A DNA stretch of 64,000 nt from Spiroplasma endosymbiont of Cantharis nigra (GTDB taxonomy: Bacteria; Bacillota_I; Bacilli_A; Mycoplasmatales; Mycoplasmataceae), in NCBI RefSeq assembly GCF_964019925.1, contig NZ_OZ026470.1, positions 992,001 through 1,056,000 of the forward strand, in the 5' to 3' direction. This document shows, piece after piece, positions 1 through 11,790 of this stretch. A program made the position numbers and the translations under genes. A model generated the notes under the pieces. It was not told the origin of the DNA, did no database searches, and saw only the letters and a program-made list of their open reading frames with translations. Position 1 is the first letter of the stretch. Each line of letters starts with the position of its first letter.

Positions 1-2255
1 ACACCATCTCCTCAACATGAATCACATCTTCCACCAGGAACATTAAAACTAAATCTTCCTTTTTTATAACCCCTAATTTTAGACTCAGGGATTTCTGTGT
101 AAAGATCTCTAATATCATCAAAAACAGATGTATATGTAGCTGGATTAGATCTTGGAGTTTTACCAATAGGATCTTGTGATACATAAATTATTTTATCAAT
201 GTTTTCTCAACCTTTCATTGATTTATATTTACCTGGACGAATTAATTCTTTGTTCAATTCTTTTTTTAATCCTTTATAAATAACTTCTTCAACCAAAGTT
301 GATTTTCCACTTCCACTAACTCCTGTAACTGAGATAAATTTACCTAATGGAAGAGTTACATCAATATTTTTTAAGTTATTTTCAGTAGCTCCCTTTATTT
401 CAATTTTTAAGCCATTACCACCCCTACGTTTTTTTGGTGTAGGTATTGATAATTGTTTAGATAGATATTGTCCTGTTAAGGAATTTGGATTTTTACAAAT
501 GTCTTCATATGTACCTTGTGCTGTAATATTTCCACCTTCAACTCCAGCACCAGGTCCAATATCAACAATTCAATCTGAAGCTTTCATTGTATCTTCATCG
601 TGTTCTACAACAATTAAAGTATTTCCTAAATCTCTTAGTTTTTTTAAAGTAGTAATTAATTTATCATTGTCTCTTTGATGTAAACCAATTGAAGGTTCAT
701 CCAGAACATAAAGAACTCCTGATAATTTTGAACCTAATTGTTTTGCTAGTCTAATTCTTTGAGCTTCTCCTCCAGAAAGAGTTGTTGCACTTCTAGAAAG
801 TGTTAGATAATTTAAACCAACTTCATTTAAAAAACTAATTCTTGAAACAAGTTGATTTAAAACAAGACTTGCAATTTTTGCTTGTTGCTCATTTAAATTT
901 AAATTTAGTAGGAAAGTTAACTCCTCTTCAATAGTTAATTCTACAAAGTCTGCAATTGAAATGTCATTAATTTTAACACTTAATGCAATATCATTTAATC
1001 TTTTTCCCTTACAAGTTTTACAAACTTTTGACATCATATATTTTCCATAATATTTTCTATTATCTTCTGATTTAGTTTCAATATATTTTCTTTCAATAAT
1101 ATTTGCAATTCCTTCAATATAATCAAAAGCTCTTAATGTATTTCCACTTACAGTAGTAATTTTAGTTTCAATTGGCTCGTCACTTCCATATAAAATAACA
1201 TTTATTTGTTTTTCACTTAATTTATTTATTTGAGAATTTATATCAATCAAATAATAATCGCAAAGTAACTTAAATTTTTGTCATTCAATATTTGTTGAAT
1301 CAACAATGTTTTTATAATATAAAATACCACCTTCACGAATAGATAACGAAGGGTCTGGAATTATTAACCCTGGATCTGCTTCCAAATTAACTCCTAAACC
1401 TGAACAAGTTTCACAAGCTCCATTTTTTTTATTAAAGGAAAATAAATTAGCTTCTAAATTTGGTATTGAGAAACCACATTCACTACAAGAATATTTTGTT
1501 GAAAATAGTTTTGTCTCATTATTTCTCTTTGGATAATAAATTTTAATAAGGCCCTTTGAGTATCCTAGACCAACTTCAATTGCTGAATAAATTCTTGATT
1601 GAAGTTCTTCATCACCTGCTTTAAAAATTAATCTGTCTACAACAATATCAATGTTATGTCTTTTATTTTGCTCCAATTGAATATCTTCTTCAAGATTTCT
1701 TACTTCACCATTTATTTGTACTCTTAAAAAATTTTCCCTTTTTAATTTTATAAAGAGATCTTTGTGAGTTCCTTTTTTATCTCTTACAACAGGAGCTAAA
1801 ATAAAGATTTGATCATCTTCTTTTGTTTCTCTTTTTAAAGTCTCCATAATTTCTTTAAGTGATGATGTTTTAATTGGACCATGACCATTTACACAAAATG
1901 GAGTTCCAATATTTGCAAATAATAATCTAAGATGGTCATGTATCTCTGTTGTTGTTCCTACAGTTGATCTTGGATTATGACTTGTTGTTTTTTGATCAAT
2001 TGAAATAGCAGGGCTTAAACCTTCAATTTCATCAACATCAGGTTTTTCAACTGATTTTAAAAATTGTCGTGAGAATGAAGATAATGATTCAATGTATCTT
2101 CTTTCACCTTCAGCATAAATAGTATTAAAAGCCAGCGATGATTTTCCGCTACCAGATAACCCTGTAAAAACTACAAGCTTCTCTTTTGGAATTTCTATAT
2201 CAATATTTTTTAAATTGTGCTCTCTTGCTCCTTTTATAATAATTTTTTTGTTCAT
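1..2255 (-). CDS. uvrA: UvrABC excinuclease subunit A (3' end beyond window)
   Basis: UvrA is the DNA-damage recognition ATPase of nucleotide excision repair and loads UvrB on lesions. About 751 N-terminal residues are visible of an expected ~940; the 3' end lies left of the window. The N-terminus begins [18 protein letters not shown] and is followed by the first Walker A (GLSGSGKSS). An [17 protein letters not shown] signature and [12 protein letters not shown]alker B region close the first ATPase half. At the left edge the second zinc finger reads CDSCWGDG with Trp encoded by TGA. The gene starts 8 nt after the uvrB stop, with an AAAGG ribosome site overlapping that stop, so uvrB-uvrA are co-transcribed. 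Identity is secure. Confidence 0.97.
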
Positions 2256-2263
2256 AATAACCT

Positions 2264-4249
2264 TTACCCCTCTGCTTGTAACTCTAAAATAAGATCTCTA
2301 AGTTCAGCTGCCTTTTCATAATTTTGTTCTTTTGCAACACTCAACATTTGTTTTCTTAAATCAGAAATTAAATCTTCCTTTTTCTTTTCTTTTTCTTTTT
2401 TCTTTAGTTTTTTTAATTCATCAACTTTGTTTCTAATATTTGAATCAGAGATAATATCTGTAATTTTTTTAATAATAGTTTTTGGAGTAATTCCATGAAG
2501 TTTATTATATTCTTGCTGAATATTTCGTCTTCTATCAGTTTCTTCAATTGCTTCTTTCATAGCAGGAGAAGTTGAATCTGCATAAAAAATTACACGACCT
2601 TCAGAGTTTCTAGCAGCTCTTCCTATTGTTTGAATTAAACTCCTTGTATTTCTTAAAAAACCTTGTTTATCTGCATCAAGAATACAAACCAAACTTACTT
2701 CAGGAATATCTAAACCTTCTCTTAATAAGTTAACACCAACAATAACATCATAAACACCTTTCCTTAAATCAGTTAACACTTGATTTCTTTCCAAAGTTTT
2801 TAACTCTGAATGTAGATATGCTACTTTTAAGTTTCTTGATTGTAAATAAGTTGTGATATCTTCAGAAATTCTAATTGTAATTGCAGTTATAAAGACCTTT
2901 TGTTTTTTTGCAACTACTTTATTAATCTCATCTACAATATCATTCATTTGATTAATAGTTGAGCGAATTTCAATTTGTGGATCTACTAATCCTGTAGGTC
3001 TAATGATTTGCTCAATTACATTATTATTAACTAATTCAAGTTCATATGGACCTGGAGTTGCAGATGTATAGATTACATTTTTTAATTTACCTGCAAATTC
3101 TTGAAACTTCAAAGGTCTATTATCAATAGCACTTGGTAATCTAAAACCATGTTCAACTAAAGTTTCTTTTCTACTTCTATCAGTATTATACATAGCATTC
3201 AGTTGAGGAATCATCATATGAGATTCATCTATAATAGTTAAAAAGTCTTCACCAAAATAATCAATTAAAGTAAATGGTGGAGTACCTGGAGTTCTAAAAT
3301 CTAAGTGAGGCGAATAATTTTCAATTCCACTACATATTCCAAACTCAGTCATTGTTTCCATGTCATATTTAGTTCTTTTCATTAATCTATCTGCTTCAAT
3401 AAATTTCTTTTGATCTTGAAATCATTGAACTCTCTGATTTAATTCTTTACCAATATTTTCTACAACTAATTTCATTTTATCAAAGTTCGTAACATAAGCT
3501 GCAGCTGGATAGACCGTAAACATTCTAATTTTTTCTAAGACCGTATTATTTAAGACATCTATCATTTCAATTGCTTCAATCTCATCTCCAAACATTGAAA
3601 TTCTAATATGATATTTATCAGTTCAACTTGGTGCAATTCTTATAACATCACCCTTTGCGCTAAAATAACCCATAGCTAAATCATTTTCATCTCGGGTATA
3701 ACCTGTTTGAACAAGAAAAGTTAATAACTCCTTTTTAGATAAAACTTGACCAACTTCTAATTCAAAAAAGACATCTCCATACTCTTTTGGATCTTGTGTT
3801 GCATAGATACATGCAACAGATGCAACTACTATTGTATCTCTTCTAATCATTAATGCATTCATTGAACTTAGTCTCATCATTTCTAGATCATTATTTCTCT
3901 TTGCATCTTTATCTATATATAAATCTCTTGATGGAATATATGCCTCTGGTTGATAAAAGTCGAAATTAGAAACATAATATTCAACTCTATTATTTGGAAA
4001 TAGTTCTTTTAGCTCAATATACAATTGCATTGCCAATGTTTTATTATGAGCTAAAACAAGAGTTGGCTTATTCATTTCCTGAATTACATTTGCCATAGTG
4101 AAAGTTTTTCCTGTTCCTGTTGCACCCATTAAAACTTGATGTTTTACATTGTTTTTTAAACCAGAAATCAGCTTCTTAATTGCGCTAGGTTGATCTCCAT
4201 CTGGTTTATATTCTGTAACTATACTAAATTTTTGATTTTTACTTTCCAT
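2264..4249 (-). CDS. uvrB: UvrABC excinuclease subunit B
   Basis: UvrB (661 residues, normal length) is the damage-verifying helicase-like subunit that hands the lesion to UvrC. Walker A (GATGTGKT) lies at residues 42-49, the beta-hairpin region ([14 protein letters not shown]) near residues 95-110, helicase motifs [12 protein letters not shown] and [10 protein letters not shown] follow, and a C-terminal UVR domain ([15 protein letters not shown]) that binds UvrC ends the protein. Two in-frame TGA codons encode Trp. The start has an AAAGAGGT ribosome site. The hairpin has SNFDFYQ where E. coli has SYYDYYQ, so two of the tyrosines that clamp DNA are Asn/Phe here. It is the first gene of uvrBA, downstream of a secA terminator. 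Confidence 0.98.
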
Positions 4250-4330
4250 TTTTTTACCTCTTTAATAAGACCTAAAAAATCTAGAGATTGGCCCCTAGAA
4301 ATAATATTGCCTAGCAATATTTTACATAGA

Positions 4331-4361
4331 TTAATTAAAAAAACAAGACATTTATCTTGTT
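4331..4361 (-). terminator. Rho-independent terminator of secA
   Basis: The minus strand reads AACAAGATAAATGTCTTGTT followed by a run of T. The 7-bp stem lies just after the secA stop and before uvrB, so uvrB probably has its own promoter or depends on read-through. Confidence 0.75.
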
Positions 4362-4383
4362 GTAAAAAATAGAAAAAAATATT

Positions 4384-7287
4384 TTATCCAATTTTTGTTT
4401 TTGTTTGAACTTGCTCAGTGTCTTCAATATCTTCTTCTGAAATTGAGCCATCAGGGTTAGTTTTAAATGTTTTTTTAACTTTACCATTTTCATCTAAAAC
4501 CTTAAATTCTTTTTGTTTTTTTTCTAATTCAGTTGCTAATGCCATTAATATCTGTGTTTCAATTAGTAATTTTGTTTTTTCAGCTTCATCAGTTTCTTTT
4601 TTAACTAATTTTTCATAACTTGCTTTAACATCTTTTGCAGTAAAGATTTTCTTCAACTTAAATTTAGTTACCATTCTTTCAACTTCTTCAAAAGGAATTT
4701 CAGCTGATTGTTTTTGTTGCTGAGAGAAAATTTCATCAAGTTTTTTCATTAAGCCCTCAAGAATTGCATATTGAAATTTAACTTTTTCTAACTCTTCTTT
4801 TTTACCTTTTAAGTTCTTTTTAAGTTCTTTAAATCTTTTATCAACATTTGCTCTTGCAAATTTTTCTTTAGGAATTTCTCATTCTTCTAGAATTTGATCA
4901 ATATCTTTATCACTTATATTAATAGTTTTTGGCTCTTCATTATTAAATTCAATAGTTTTTTCATTTGGTCCAACTTCTCTTACAAATGATCCATATAGTT
5001 TAATAATTGTTTCTTCTGCAATCATTATTTTCATTTTATTGAATAACCTAGCTGATTCTTCTACATATTCATGCAATGGATTATTTTGTGCATATTGTTG
5101 TAAATAAATACCACTTCTTAATTTTTGATTTATATTAATGTGTTTTTGTCAATGATAGTCAAGTGATTGAAGAATAGTTCTTCTTTCCATTTCACTTATA
5201 ACTTCTTGTGGTACAGAATTTGTTTTGCTTAAATATAATTCCATCATACTTTCAGAAATCTTTTTTGCAATTTGTGCTTTTTCTAATCCACCAAAGTCTT
5301 TTTCACTTAATGAACCTTCAATAACAAATCTTGAGTTAATTTCTTTTATTAGAGAAGAAATATTAATTGTTCTTTCTCCTCTAACAAGCTCTGAGTTTCT
5401 TTCCACAATTTCATATGCAATTGTATATTGAAATCTCGCAATAACTCCCTTTAAAGTTTCTTGTTCTAGAATTGAATCTCTTTGTGAATAAATAGCTTCA
5501 CGTTGCTGTGAAAGAATATTATCGTAATCAAGAACATTTTTACGTTGATCAAAATTTAATCCCTCAAGTTTTTTTTGAGCATTTGTAATTGCTCTTGTAA
5601 ATAGTCTTGATTTAATATGATCATCACCCAATTTTAAAAACATTTGTCTTAATTTAGGAGCTGAAAAACGAATCATTAATTCATCTTCCATAGAAATATA
5701 AAATCTTGAGCTCCCTGGATCACCTTGTCTACCAGCTCTACCTCTTAGCTGATTGTCAATACGTCTTGCTTCGTTACGTTCAATACCCATAACAAACAGA
5801 CCACCATTTTTTCTAGCATCTTCTGAAAGTTTAATGTCTGTTCCACGCCCAGCCATATTTGTTGCTAATGTTATAGAACCTACTTGTCCAGCTTTTTCAA
5901 CTATTTCAGCTTCTCTATGGTGATTTTTAGCATTAATCATTTCAAACTTTAAACCAGCCTTTTGTAAATAATGAGAAACTTGTTCAGAAGAATCCACTGA
6001 TGTTGTTCCAATAAGTACTGGTCTTCCAGATTGCGTTACTTCTTCTAAATCTTTTACTAAGTGCTTTAATTTAGCATTAATTGTTCCAAAAGTTAAGTCT
6101 GGTTCATCAACTCTAATAATTGGTTTATTTGTTGGACAAACAATAACTCTTGTATTATATATTTTTAAGAATTCTTCTTCTTCAGTTTTTGCAGTTCCTG
6201 TCATTCCTGAAAGTTTATTATAAAGTCTGTAAAAATTTTGATAAGTAATTGTAGCTAAAGTTGTTGTTTCTTCTTCAATTTCAACACCCTCTTTTGCTTG
6301 TAATGCTTGTTGCAAACCATCACTATAAGCTCTACCTGGCATTGTTCTTCCTGTAAACTGATCAATTAAAATAATCTCATTACCTTGAACAGTATACTCA
6401 ACTTCTTTTTTAAAAGTAAACATTGCTTTTAAGGCATTCATAATTAAGTGAAATACCTCAGTATTTCTAAAATCAAATAGATTATCAATACTAAAGAATT
6501 TATGTGCTTTTTGAATTCCAGGTTCAATTAAATAAACTTGTTTTGATTCTAAATCAATTTCAATGTCTGTTTTTTCATCCAATGATTTAGAAAATGAATC
6601 AGCTGCTTTATATAAATTAATTCTATTTTGGCTTCCCCCAGAAATAATTAAAGGTGTTCTTGCCTCATCAATAAGTATTGAGTCAGCCTCATCAATAATT
6701 GCAAAGTTAAGTTTTCTTTGAACTTTTTGATCTAAACGATATACCATATTATCTCTTAAGTAATCAAATCCTAATTCTGAGTTTGTTGTATAAGTAATAT
6801 CTTTAGAATAAGCAGCTCTTTTTTGTTCTTTAGATAAATCTCTACCATTTAATCCAACACTAATTCCTAACATGTCATAAACTTGACCATTAATTTCGCT
6901 ATCTCTTCTAGATAAGTATTCGTTAACAGTAACAACGTGAACTCCTAAACCAGATAAAGCATTTAGGTATGCAGGAAAAAGACCAGTTAAAGTCTTACCT
7001 TCACCAGTTCTCATTTCTGCAACATCACCTTGATGTAAAATAATAGCACCAATTAATTGAACTTTATAAGCTTTCAGTTTTAAAACCCTAAATGCAACTT
7101 CTCTAACTACTGCAAAAGCTTCAACTAAAAGTTCATCTAAAGTTTCACCGTTTGCTAATCTATCTTTAAATTCCTGTGTTTTATTTGATAATTCTGTTTC
7201 ACTTAATTTTTCATAGTCCGCTTCCAGTGAAATAATTTGCTCTGCTATTTTACCGTGCTTCTTAACTATTGATTTGTCTCTTGCCAT
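4384..7287 (-). CDS. secA: Preprotein translocase ATPase SecA
   Basis: SecA (967 residues) is the motor that drives unfolded preproteins through SecYEG. Walker A (MRTGEGKT) is at residues 92-99, Walker B and the DEAD-like segment read IIDEADSILIDEARTPLII, and motif VI reads NQLRGRAGRQGDPGSSRF. Two TGA codons near the C-terminal part (at 5149 and 4879) encode Trp. The C-terminal tail is charged and ends KTKIG; the Cys-rich zinc SecB-binding motif is absent, as expected in an organism without SecB. An in-window partner is SecE (35602-36012). The gene is monocistronic, with a terminator downstream. Confidence 0.97.
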
Positions 7288-7328
7288 TAAAAACTACTCC
7301 TTTTTTTGCTAAGTCAAAAATCTTAATC

Positions 7329-7334
7329 ATTATA
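7329..7334 (-). promoter_or_regulatory. Probable -10 box of secA
   Basis: A perfect TATAAT on the minus strand lies 42 nt upstream of the secA ATG. No good -35 box is placed at 17 nt; TTGGCA lies only 10 nt upstream of it. Assignment is by position and match only. Confidence 0.4.
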
Positions 7335-7537
7335 CAATTATTATTGCCAAATAGAAAGTTATAAACGGAAAAATATTTCATAAAAACTTTTTAATATATT
7401 AAATATGCCATAATTTAAAATTTCTTATGTGAAATTTGCTATTAAACTAATTATATTATTTTTTTTCAAAAAAATAAATCCCAAATACAAATTAATTGGA
7501 TTAAAATTTTAAATAGAATTCCAATTTTTCTTATCTC

Positions 7538-7570
7538 ATTAAAAAAACCAGTAAATAAAAATTACTGGTT
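7538..7570 (-). terminator. Terminator of the tauE-kbl-tdh operon
   Basis: On the minus strand AACCAGTAA and TTACTGGTT form a 9-bp stem followed by TTTTTTT. It lies 130 nt after the tdh stop. Confidence 0.75.
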
Positions 7571-7699
7571 AAATTGATTACAACTATAAATTATTTAATA
7601 TATAAATGTTTTAGTAAATGAACTATACTCTCCAAAAACTACTGCACTATTTTAAATTCCAAAGTCCCTCTAATTTAAAAAGTTAAAGGAGCTTATTTA

Positions 7700-8665
7700 T
7701 TAAATTTTGCCCTCTGATTTTAATTTGTCTTTTAATTTTTCTAACATTTCTTTTGTCATTGTATCTAAATTATACTTAGGATTAAAATCTCATTCTTTTC
7801 TTGCACAACTATCATCAATACTATTTGGTCAAGAATCTGCAATTTTTTGACGAACAGTATCAACTTTATAATCCATTTTAAAATCGGGAATATACTTTTT
7901 AATTGATTCAAAAATTTCTTCTGGTGCAAAAGACATAGCAGTTATATTAAATGAATTTCTATGAATTAATTTTTTTGGATCCGCATTCATTAGTTGGACA
8001 ATAGCGTCAATTGCATCATCCATATACATCATGTCCATTTTTGTTCCTTTATCAATATAACTTTCATAGTTACCTTTTAATAATGCCTGATAATAAATAT
8101 CAACAGCATAATCAGTAGTTCCTCCACCAGGTTCAACTTTATATGATATTAATCCTGGGAATCTTACTGATCTTGAGTCAACACCATATTTCTTATTATA
8201 ATAATTTTCTAATAATTCTCCTGCAACTTTTGTTACCCCATACATTGTTGTAGGATTCATAACTGTATCTTGAGGAGTATTATTTGCTTCTGCATCTGGT
8301 CCATATGCCGCTATTGATGACGGAGCAAAAAATTTTGTATTTAATTCCTTAGCTATTTCCAAAGCGTTCATTAATCCATTCATATTTAAATCTCAAGCAA
8401 ATTTGGGATTTTTTTCAGCAGTTGCTGACAATAAAGCTGCTAAATGAATAATTGTATCTACTTCATATTTTTTTGCCAGCTGTAAAAATGAATCATAATT
8501 AGTGACATCTAATTTTTCAAAAACTCCTTCCTCACAAATAAAATTATTCTCAAGTTTTCTTATATCTGTTGCTATCACATTATCATTTCCCAAATCTTTT
8601 CTTAAACGTAAAACTAACTCCGAACCTATTTGTCCTAAAGCTCCTGTAATTAAAACTTTTTTCAT
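7700..8665 (-). CDS. tdh: L-threonine dehydrogenase, NAD-dependent epimerase/SDR type
   Basis: This 321-residue extended SDR protein begins with the Rossmann glycine motif GALGQIGSELVLRLR, followed by NVIATDIR, an acidic residue typical of NAD binding. The catalytic YGVTKVAGE (YxxxK) and SIAAYGPDA are seen mid-protein. It closely resembles the epimerase-like L-threonine 3-dehydrogenases, which oxidise threonine to 2-amino-3-ketobutyrate, rather than the zinc alcohol-dehydrogenase-type Tdh. It starts 2 nt after kbl, whose enzyme consumes that unstable product, so function is supported by context. TGA-Trp codons occur at 7829 and 8390. Another sugar epimerase is the alternative, but the kbl pairing makes that unlikely. 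Confidence 0.88.
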
Positions 8666-8667
8666 AT

Positions 8668-9858
8668 CTATTTCTCTCCTTTTGTTTTAATTTTTTCAAA
8701 CTCTTCTGTAATAACTTTATAGACTTGATCTAATTGTTCTTTTGAATGTAATGATGAAATCATTAATCTTATTCTGGCTTTTCCTTTTGAAACTGTTGGA
8801 TAAATAATGGGAGATACTAAAATTTGTTTCTCAAATAATATTTTAGTTAATTCTGTAGCAATTGATTCTTCACCTACCATAAATGGTGTAATTGGAGTTT
8901 TTGTATTGCCTATTGAATAACCATTTTCAGTAAACTTATTTTGAATATATTTTGTATTTTCTCAAAGTTTTTTAATTCTATCATTTGATTTTTTCATTTC
9001 TTTTATAATTTTTATTCCAGCATAACAAATTCCTGTTTGTAGTGAGGATGAGAATAAAAAAACTCTAGATTTTTGCTTTAGATATTCAATTAGTATTGAA
9101 TTACCACAAATAAAACCTCCAACAAGCCCATACGCCTTTGATAATGTTCCAACTTCTATATCAATTTTTCCTTCCAGACCAAAGTGTGCAATTGAGCCTT
9201 GACCATTTGGTCCAAGTACTCCTTCACCATGGGCATCATCAACAATGCTATAAGCATTATATTTTTTTGCTAAATAGCTAATTTTATCTAATGGAGCAAT
9301 ATCTCCATCCATAGAAAAAACACCATCTGTGATAATAAAAATATTGCCTGTTACTTCATTAGAATTAATTTTTAATATATTTTCTAAATCGTTCATATCG
9401 CAATGTTTATAAACAGCTCTTTTGGCTTTTGATAAGCGAATTCCATCAATTATTGAAGCATGATTTAATTCATCAGAAATGATTAAATCATTATCATTTG
9501 TAATCGTTGGTATTAGTCCGGTATTTGCTTGAAATCCACTTTGAATAACTAAAGCATCTTCAGAATTTTTAAACTCCGCTAAAATTTTTTCAAATTCTCT
9601 ATGAACAGAGTAACTACCAGAAATTGATCTTACAGCTCCCGGTCCTACTCCATATTTGTCTGCTGCTTCTTTAATTGCTTGGACTGTAATTGGATCATTT
9701 GCAAACCCTAAATAATTATTTGAGCACATATTTAAAAAATCTTTATTATTAATTTTTACAATATCACTTTGAGCTCCCTCAAGTATTTTGATAATGTTAT
9801 AAAGTTTATCTTCTTTTCTTATTTTTAATTCTTCTTCTAAACGATTATATAAACTCAT
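8668..9858 (-). CDS. kbl: 2-amino-3-ketobutyrate CoA ligase (glycine C-acetyltransferase)
   Basis: The enzyme is a PLP-dependent alpha-oxoamine synthase of 396 residues, the usual Kbl length. It splits 2-amino-3-ketobutyrate with CoA into glycine and acetyl-CoA. Visible features are NMCSNNYLGFAND near residue 45, the PLP-phosphate/Asp segment DDAHGEGVLG at 207-216 and the Schiff-base lysine in GTLSKAYG (Lys241). One TGA codon at 8962 encodes Trp. It lies 1 nt after the TauE-like exporter stop and 2 nt before tdh, forming a tight operon. Its ribosome site AAGGAGAAT lies in the end of the upstream gene. Related BioF or SPT functions are less likely because no biotin or lipid genes are adjacent. 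Confidence 0.93.
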
Positions 9859-9859
9859 T

Positions 9860-11035
9860 TTATTCTCCTTTATTTACTTTCTGTCTTTTTTTAATTAAAT
9901 AAAATTCAACTAACATAGATATTGAGACATAAAATATAACAGCAATTGCTAATCATTTAAGAACTATATCAAAAGTTTTTTTGTCCATTCCTGCTCCCAT
10001 TTGTAAGCCTACAAAGATTAGTAAAAACGAACATACAACACCAAAAATGGCTGATATTAAAATTAAATTGGACGTTTGTTGTAAATATTTTTTTCTTTTT
10101 ATAAAAGTATATGCTGCAGGCAACATACATAAAGCTGATCCACAAGCCATTATAGGAAACACTACTTCTTGTTGTAATCCTAAAAAAGATAGTGTCGCCA
10201 TTGCTGGTGCATATAGACCAATTCCAAATGATTGAATCATTCCTAAAAAGAAAAATACAATTGTTCCAATAATAATTCTTCATGGTTTATCCATAAGTGA
10301 TGTTTTATCTCCAATATTTGATGTACTAATTACGTTAACTTGAGGATGAGTTAAAATCATTAATATTGCTACAAAAAATAAAACTACCCCCATAATAATT
10401 TTTATTGAAGTTTGATCTTTTATTTTTGATACAAATAAGGAACCTACAAAAGTCCCACAAATAATTGATATAACTAAAATTAATAGAGTGGCAATGTTTA
10501 CTTGAATCGAACCAACAAATAAAGCTGACTCTATCAAAGCACTTACACCTAAAGCCACATTTAATGTTCCAGGTAACTTTGTATCATCTTTTATTGCTCT
10601 TGTTCCTTTTAATAAACCAGTAATAACTCCAAATGAACCAACACCAATTGTATCTGTAAACCCTCCAGTGAAACCTACTGCCAAAATTGCTTTTTCTTTT
10701 TGATTTACATCTTCGTATTTGACTTTTAATGTAAATCAAAAGTAAATTACACTAAATACAACTGCAGATAATAATAAAAATATACAAATTATAAAGGCAA
10801 TTAATTGCTCCCCCTCTCAAATAACCTTCCCAGGGTTTTGTCAAGGGAAAAAAACTAAATAGTTAATTAAAATTGATATAATAGTTACTACCATTGCAAT
10901 AGAAAAAAATAACATCCATTTAGCAAATTTTTTCTTATGCTCTTGCTTTGATAAAAGTAACTCTGATTCTTCTTTCACTATAATATTTTCCTTTCTCATT
11001 CTTTTCTTTCTACGGTTATAAAAACTTATAACCAT
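9860..11035 (-). CDS. TauE/SafE-family membrane anion exporter
   Basis: This is a polytopic membrane protein of 391 residues if the first ATG is used. A charged N-terminus (about 40 residues) is followed by about eight or more hydrophobic segments. The repeat GFTGGFTDTIGVGSFGVITG and a second half with IIIGTIVFFFLGMIQSFG are typical of TauE/SafE proteins, which export sulfite, sulfoacetate or other small organic anions. It heads the operon with kbl and tdh, so a substrate linked to threonine breakdown is possible, but this is inference. An alternative start at 10999 (MRKEN) would fit a promoter whose -10 box overlaps the first ATG. The promoter region contains an A16 run. Confidence 0.82.
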
Positions 11036-11181
11036 TAATATGATAAAAAAAAAAAAAAAACCAATATTTTCTCCATTTTTTATTAAAATAATATAAATTT
11101 TTCCAATATAATAAAATAAAATATTTAAATAAAAACTATTATTTTTTGTAATAAAAGAGTAAAATAATTAGTGGTAAAGTT
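11036..11181. promoter_or_regulatory. Divergent promoter region with A16 homopolymer
   Basis: This 146-nt gap separates the leftward tauE operon from the rightward YigZ gene. Positions 11045-11060 are sixteen consecutive A. On the minus strand a -35-like TTGGTT, 18 nt mostly of T, then TATTAA can be read, placing the homopolymer in the spacer of the tauE promoter. Rightward, several AT-rich -10-like words precede the YigZ gene, none decisive. Confidence 0.45.
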
Positions 11182-11778
11182 ATGATAAGTTTAAAAATAT
11201 TAAGCAATAACAATATTGTGATAAGAAGCTTCTTAACTAAGAAATCAAGATTCACTACCTATATTTCAAAAGTAACAAATAAAACTGAATTAGAAAATTT
11301 TATAAAAAAGTATATTGATAAAGGAGCAACTCATAATTGCTATGCTTTTAAGTATGGCCATGATAATTTAAATTATGGATACAACAATGATGGTGAACCA
11401 AACGGAACTGCAGGTGAACCATTATTAAAACTAATTGAAGTAAATAATGTTACTGATATTATAATATTTGTTAAAAGATATTATGGTGGAGTAAAATTAG
11501 GAAAAGGCGGATTGCAAAAAGCTTATACTAATTTAGCAATTGAAATAATGAAGGAAAGTGACTTTAAAAAATTAAGACTTCTAAATAATATAAAAATAAA
11601 TTTTAAAATAGCAGATATTAAAGCTATTAATTTATTTTTATTAAAACAAGCTGAAGACATTAATTATACGTATACTGAAGATTTAGTTACGGTAGAATTC
11701 AATTTAGATAAAATTGAAAAAATTGACTCTATTAAAGATAAAATAAATATTTTAAAAATTAAGCAAGGGTATTATTAA
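11182..11778 (+). CDS. YigZ/IMPACT-family protein
   Basis: The 198-residue protein matches the UPF0029/IMPACT family. The family core is visible as KSRFTTYISKV, ATHNCYAFKYG, DGEPNGTAGEPLL (residues about 72-85), then VKRYYGGVKLGKGGLQKAY. The C-terminal DUF1949-like half (FKIADIKAINLFLLKQ) is present. Family members modulate translation or bind nucleic acid; the precise bacterial role is not established. It is one of two plus-strand genes in the window and is followed 12 nt later by the exonuclease gene, forming a small operon. The ribosome site GTGGTAAAG is modest. Confidence 0.88.
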   Translation: MISLKILSNNNIVIRSFLTKKSRFTTYISKVTNKTELENFIKKYIDKGATHNCYAFKYGHDNLNYGYNNDGEPNGTAGEPLLKLIEVNNVTDIIIFVKRYYGGVKLGKGGLQKAYTNLAIEIMKESDFKKLRLLNNIKINFKIADIKAINLFLLKQAEDINYTYTEDLVTVEFNLDKIEKIDSIKDKINILKIKQGYY

Positions 11779-11790
11779 AGGAGAACAATA

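Larger units (their letters stand above)
7288..7699. other. Longest gene-free stretch: secA 5' region and tdh 3' region
   Basis: This 412-nt AT-rich gap holds the secA 5' region, the tdh terminator at 7538-7570 and no convincing gene. The longest plus-strand reading frame starting with ATG near 7618 is about 22 codons without a ribosome site. A purine-rich AAAGGAGC on the plus strand at 7684-7691 is not followed by a start codon. No RNA gene or repeat was recognised. Confidence 0.6.
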
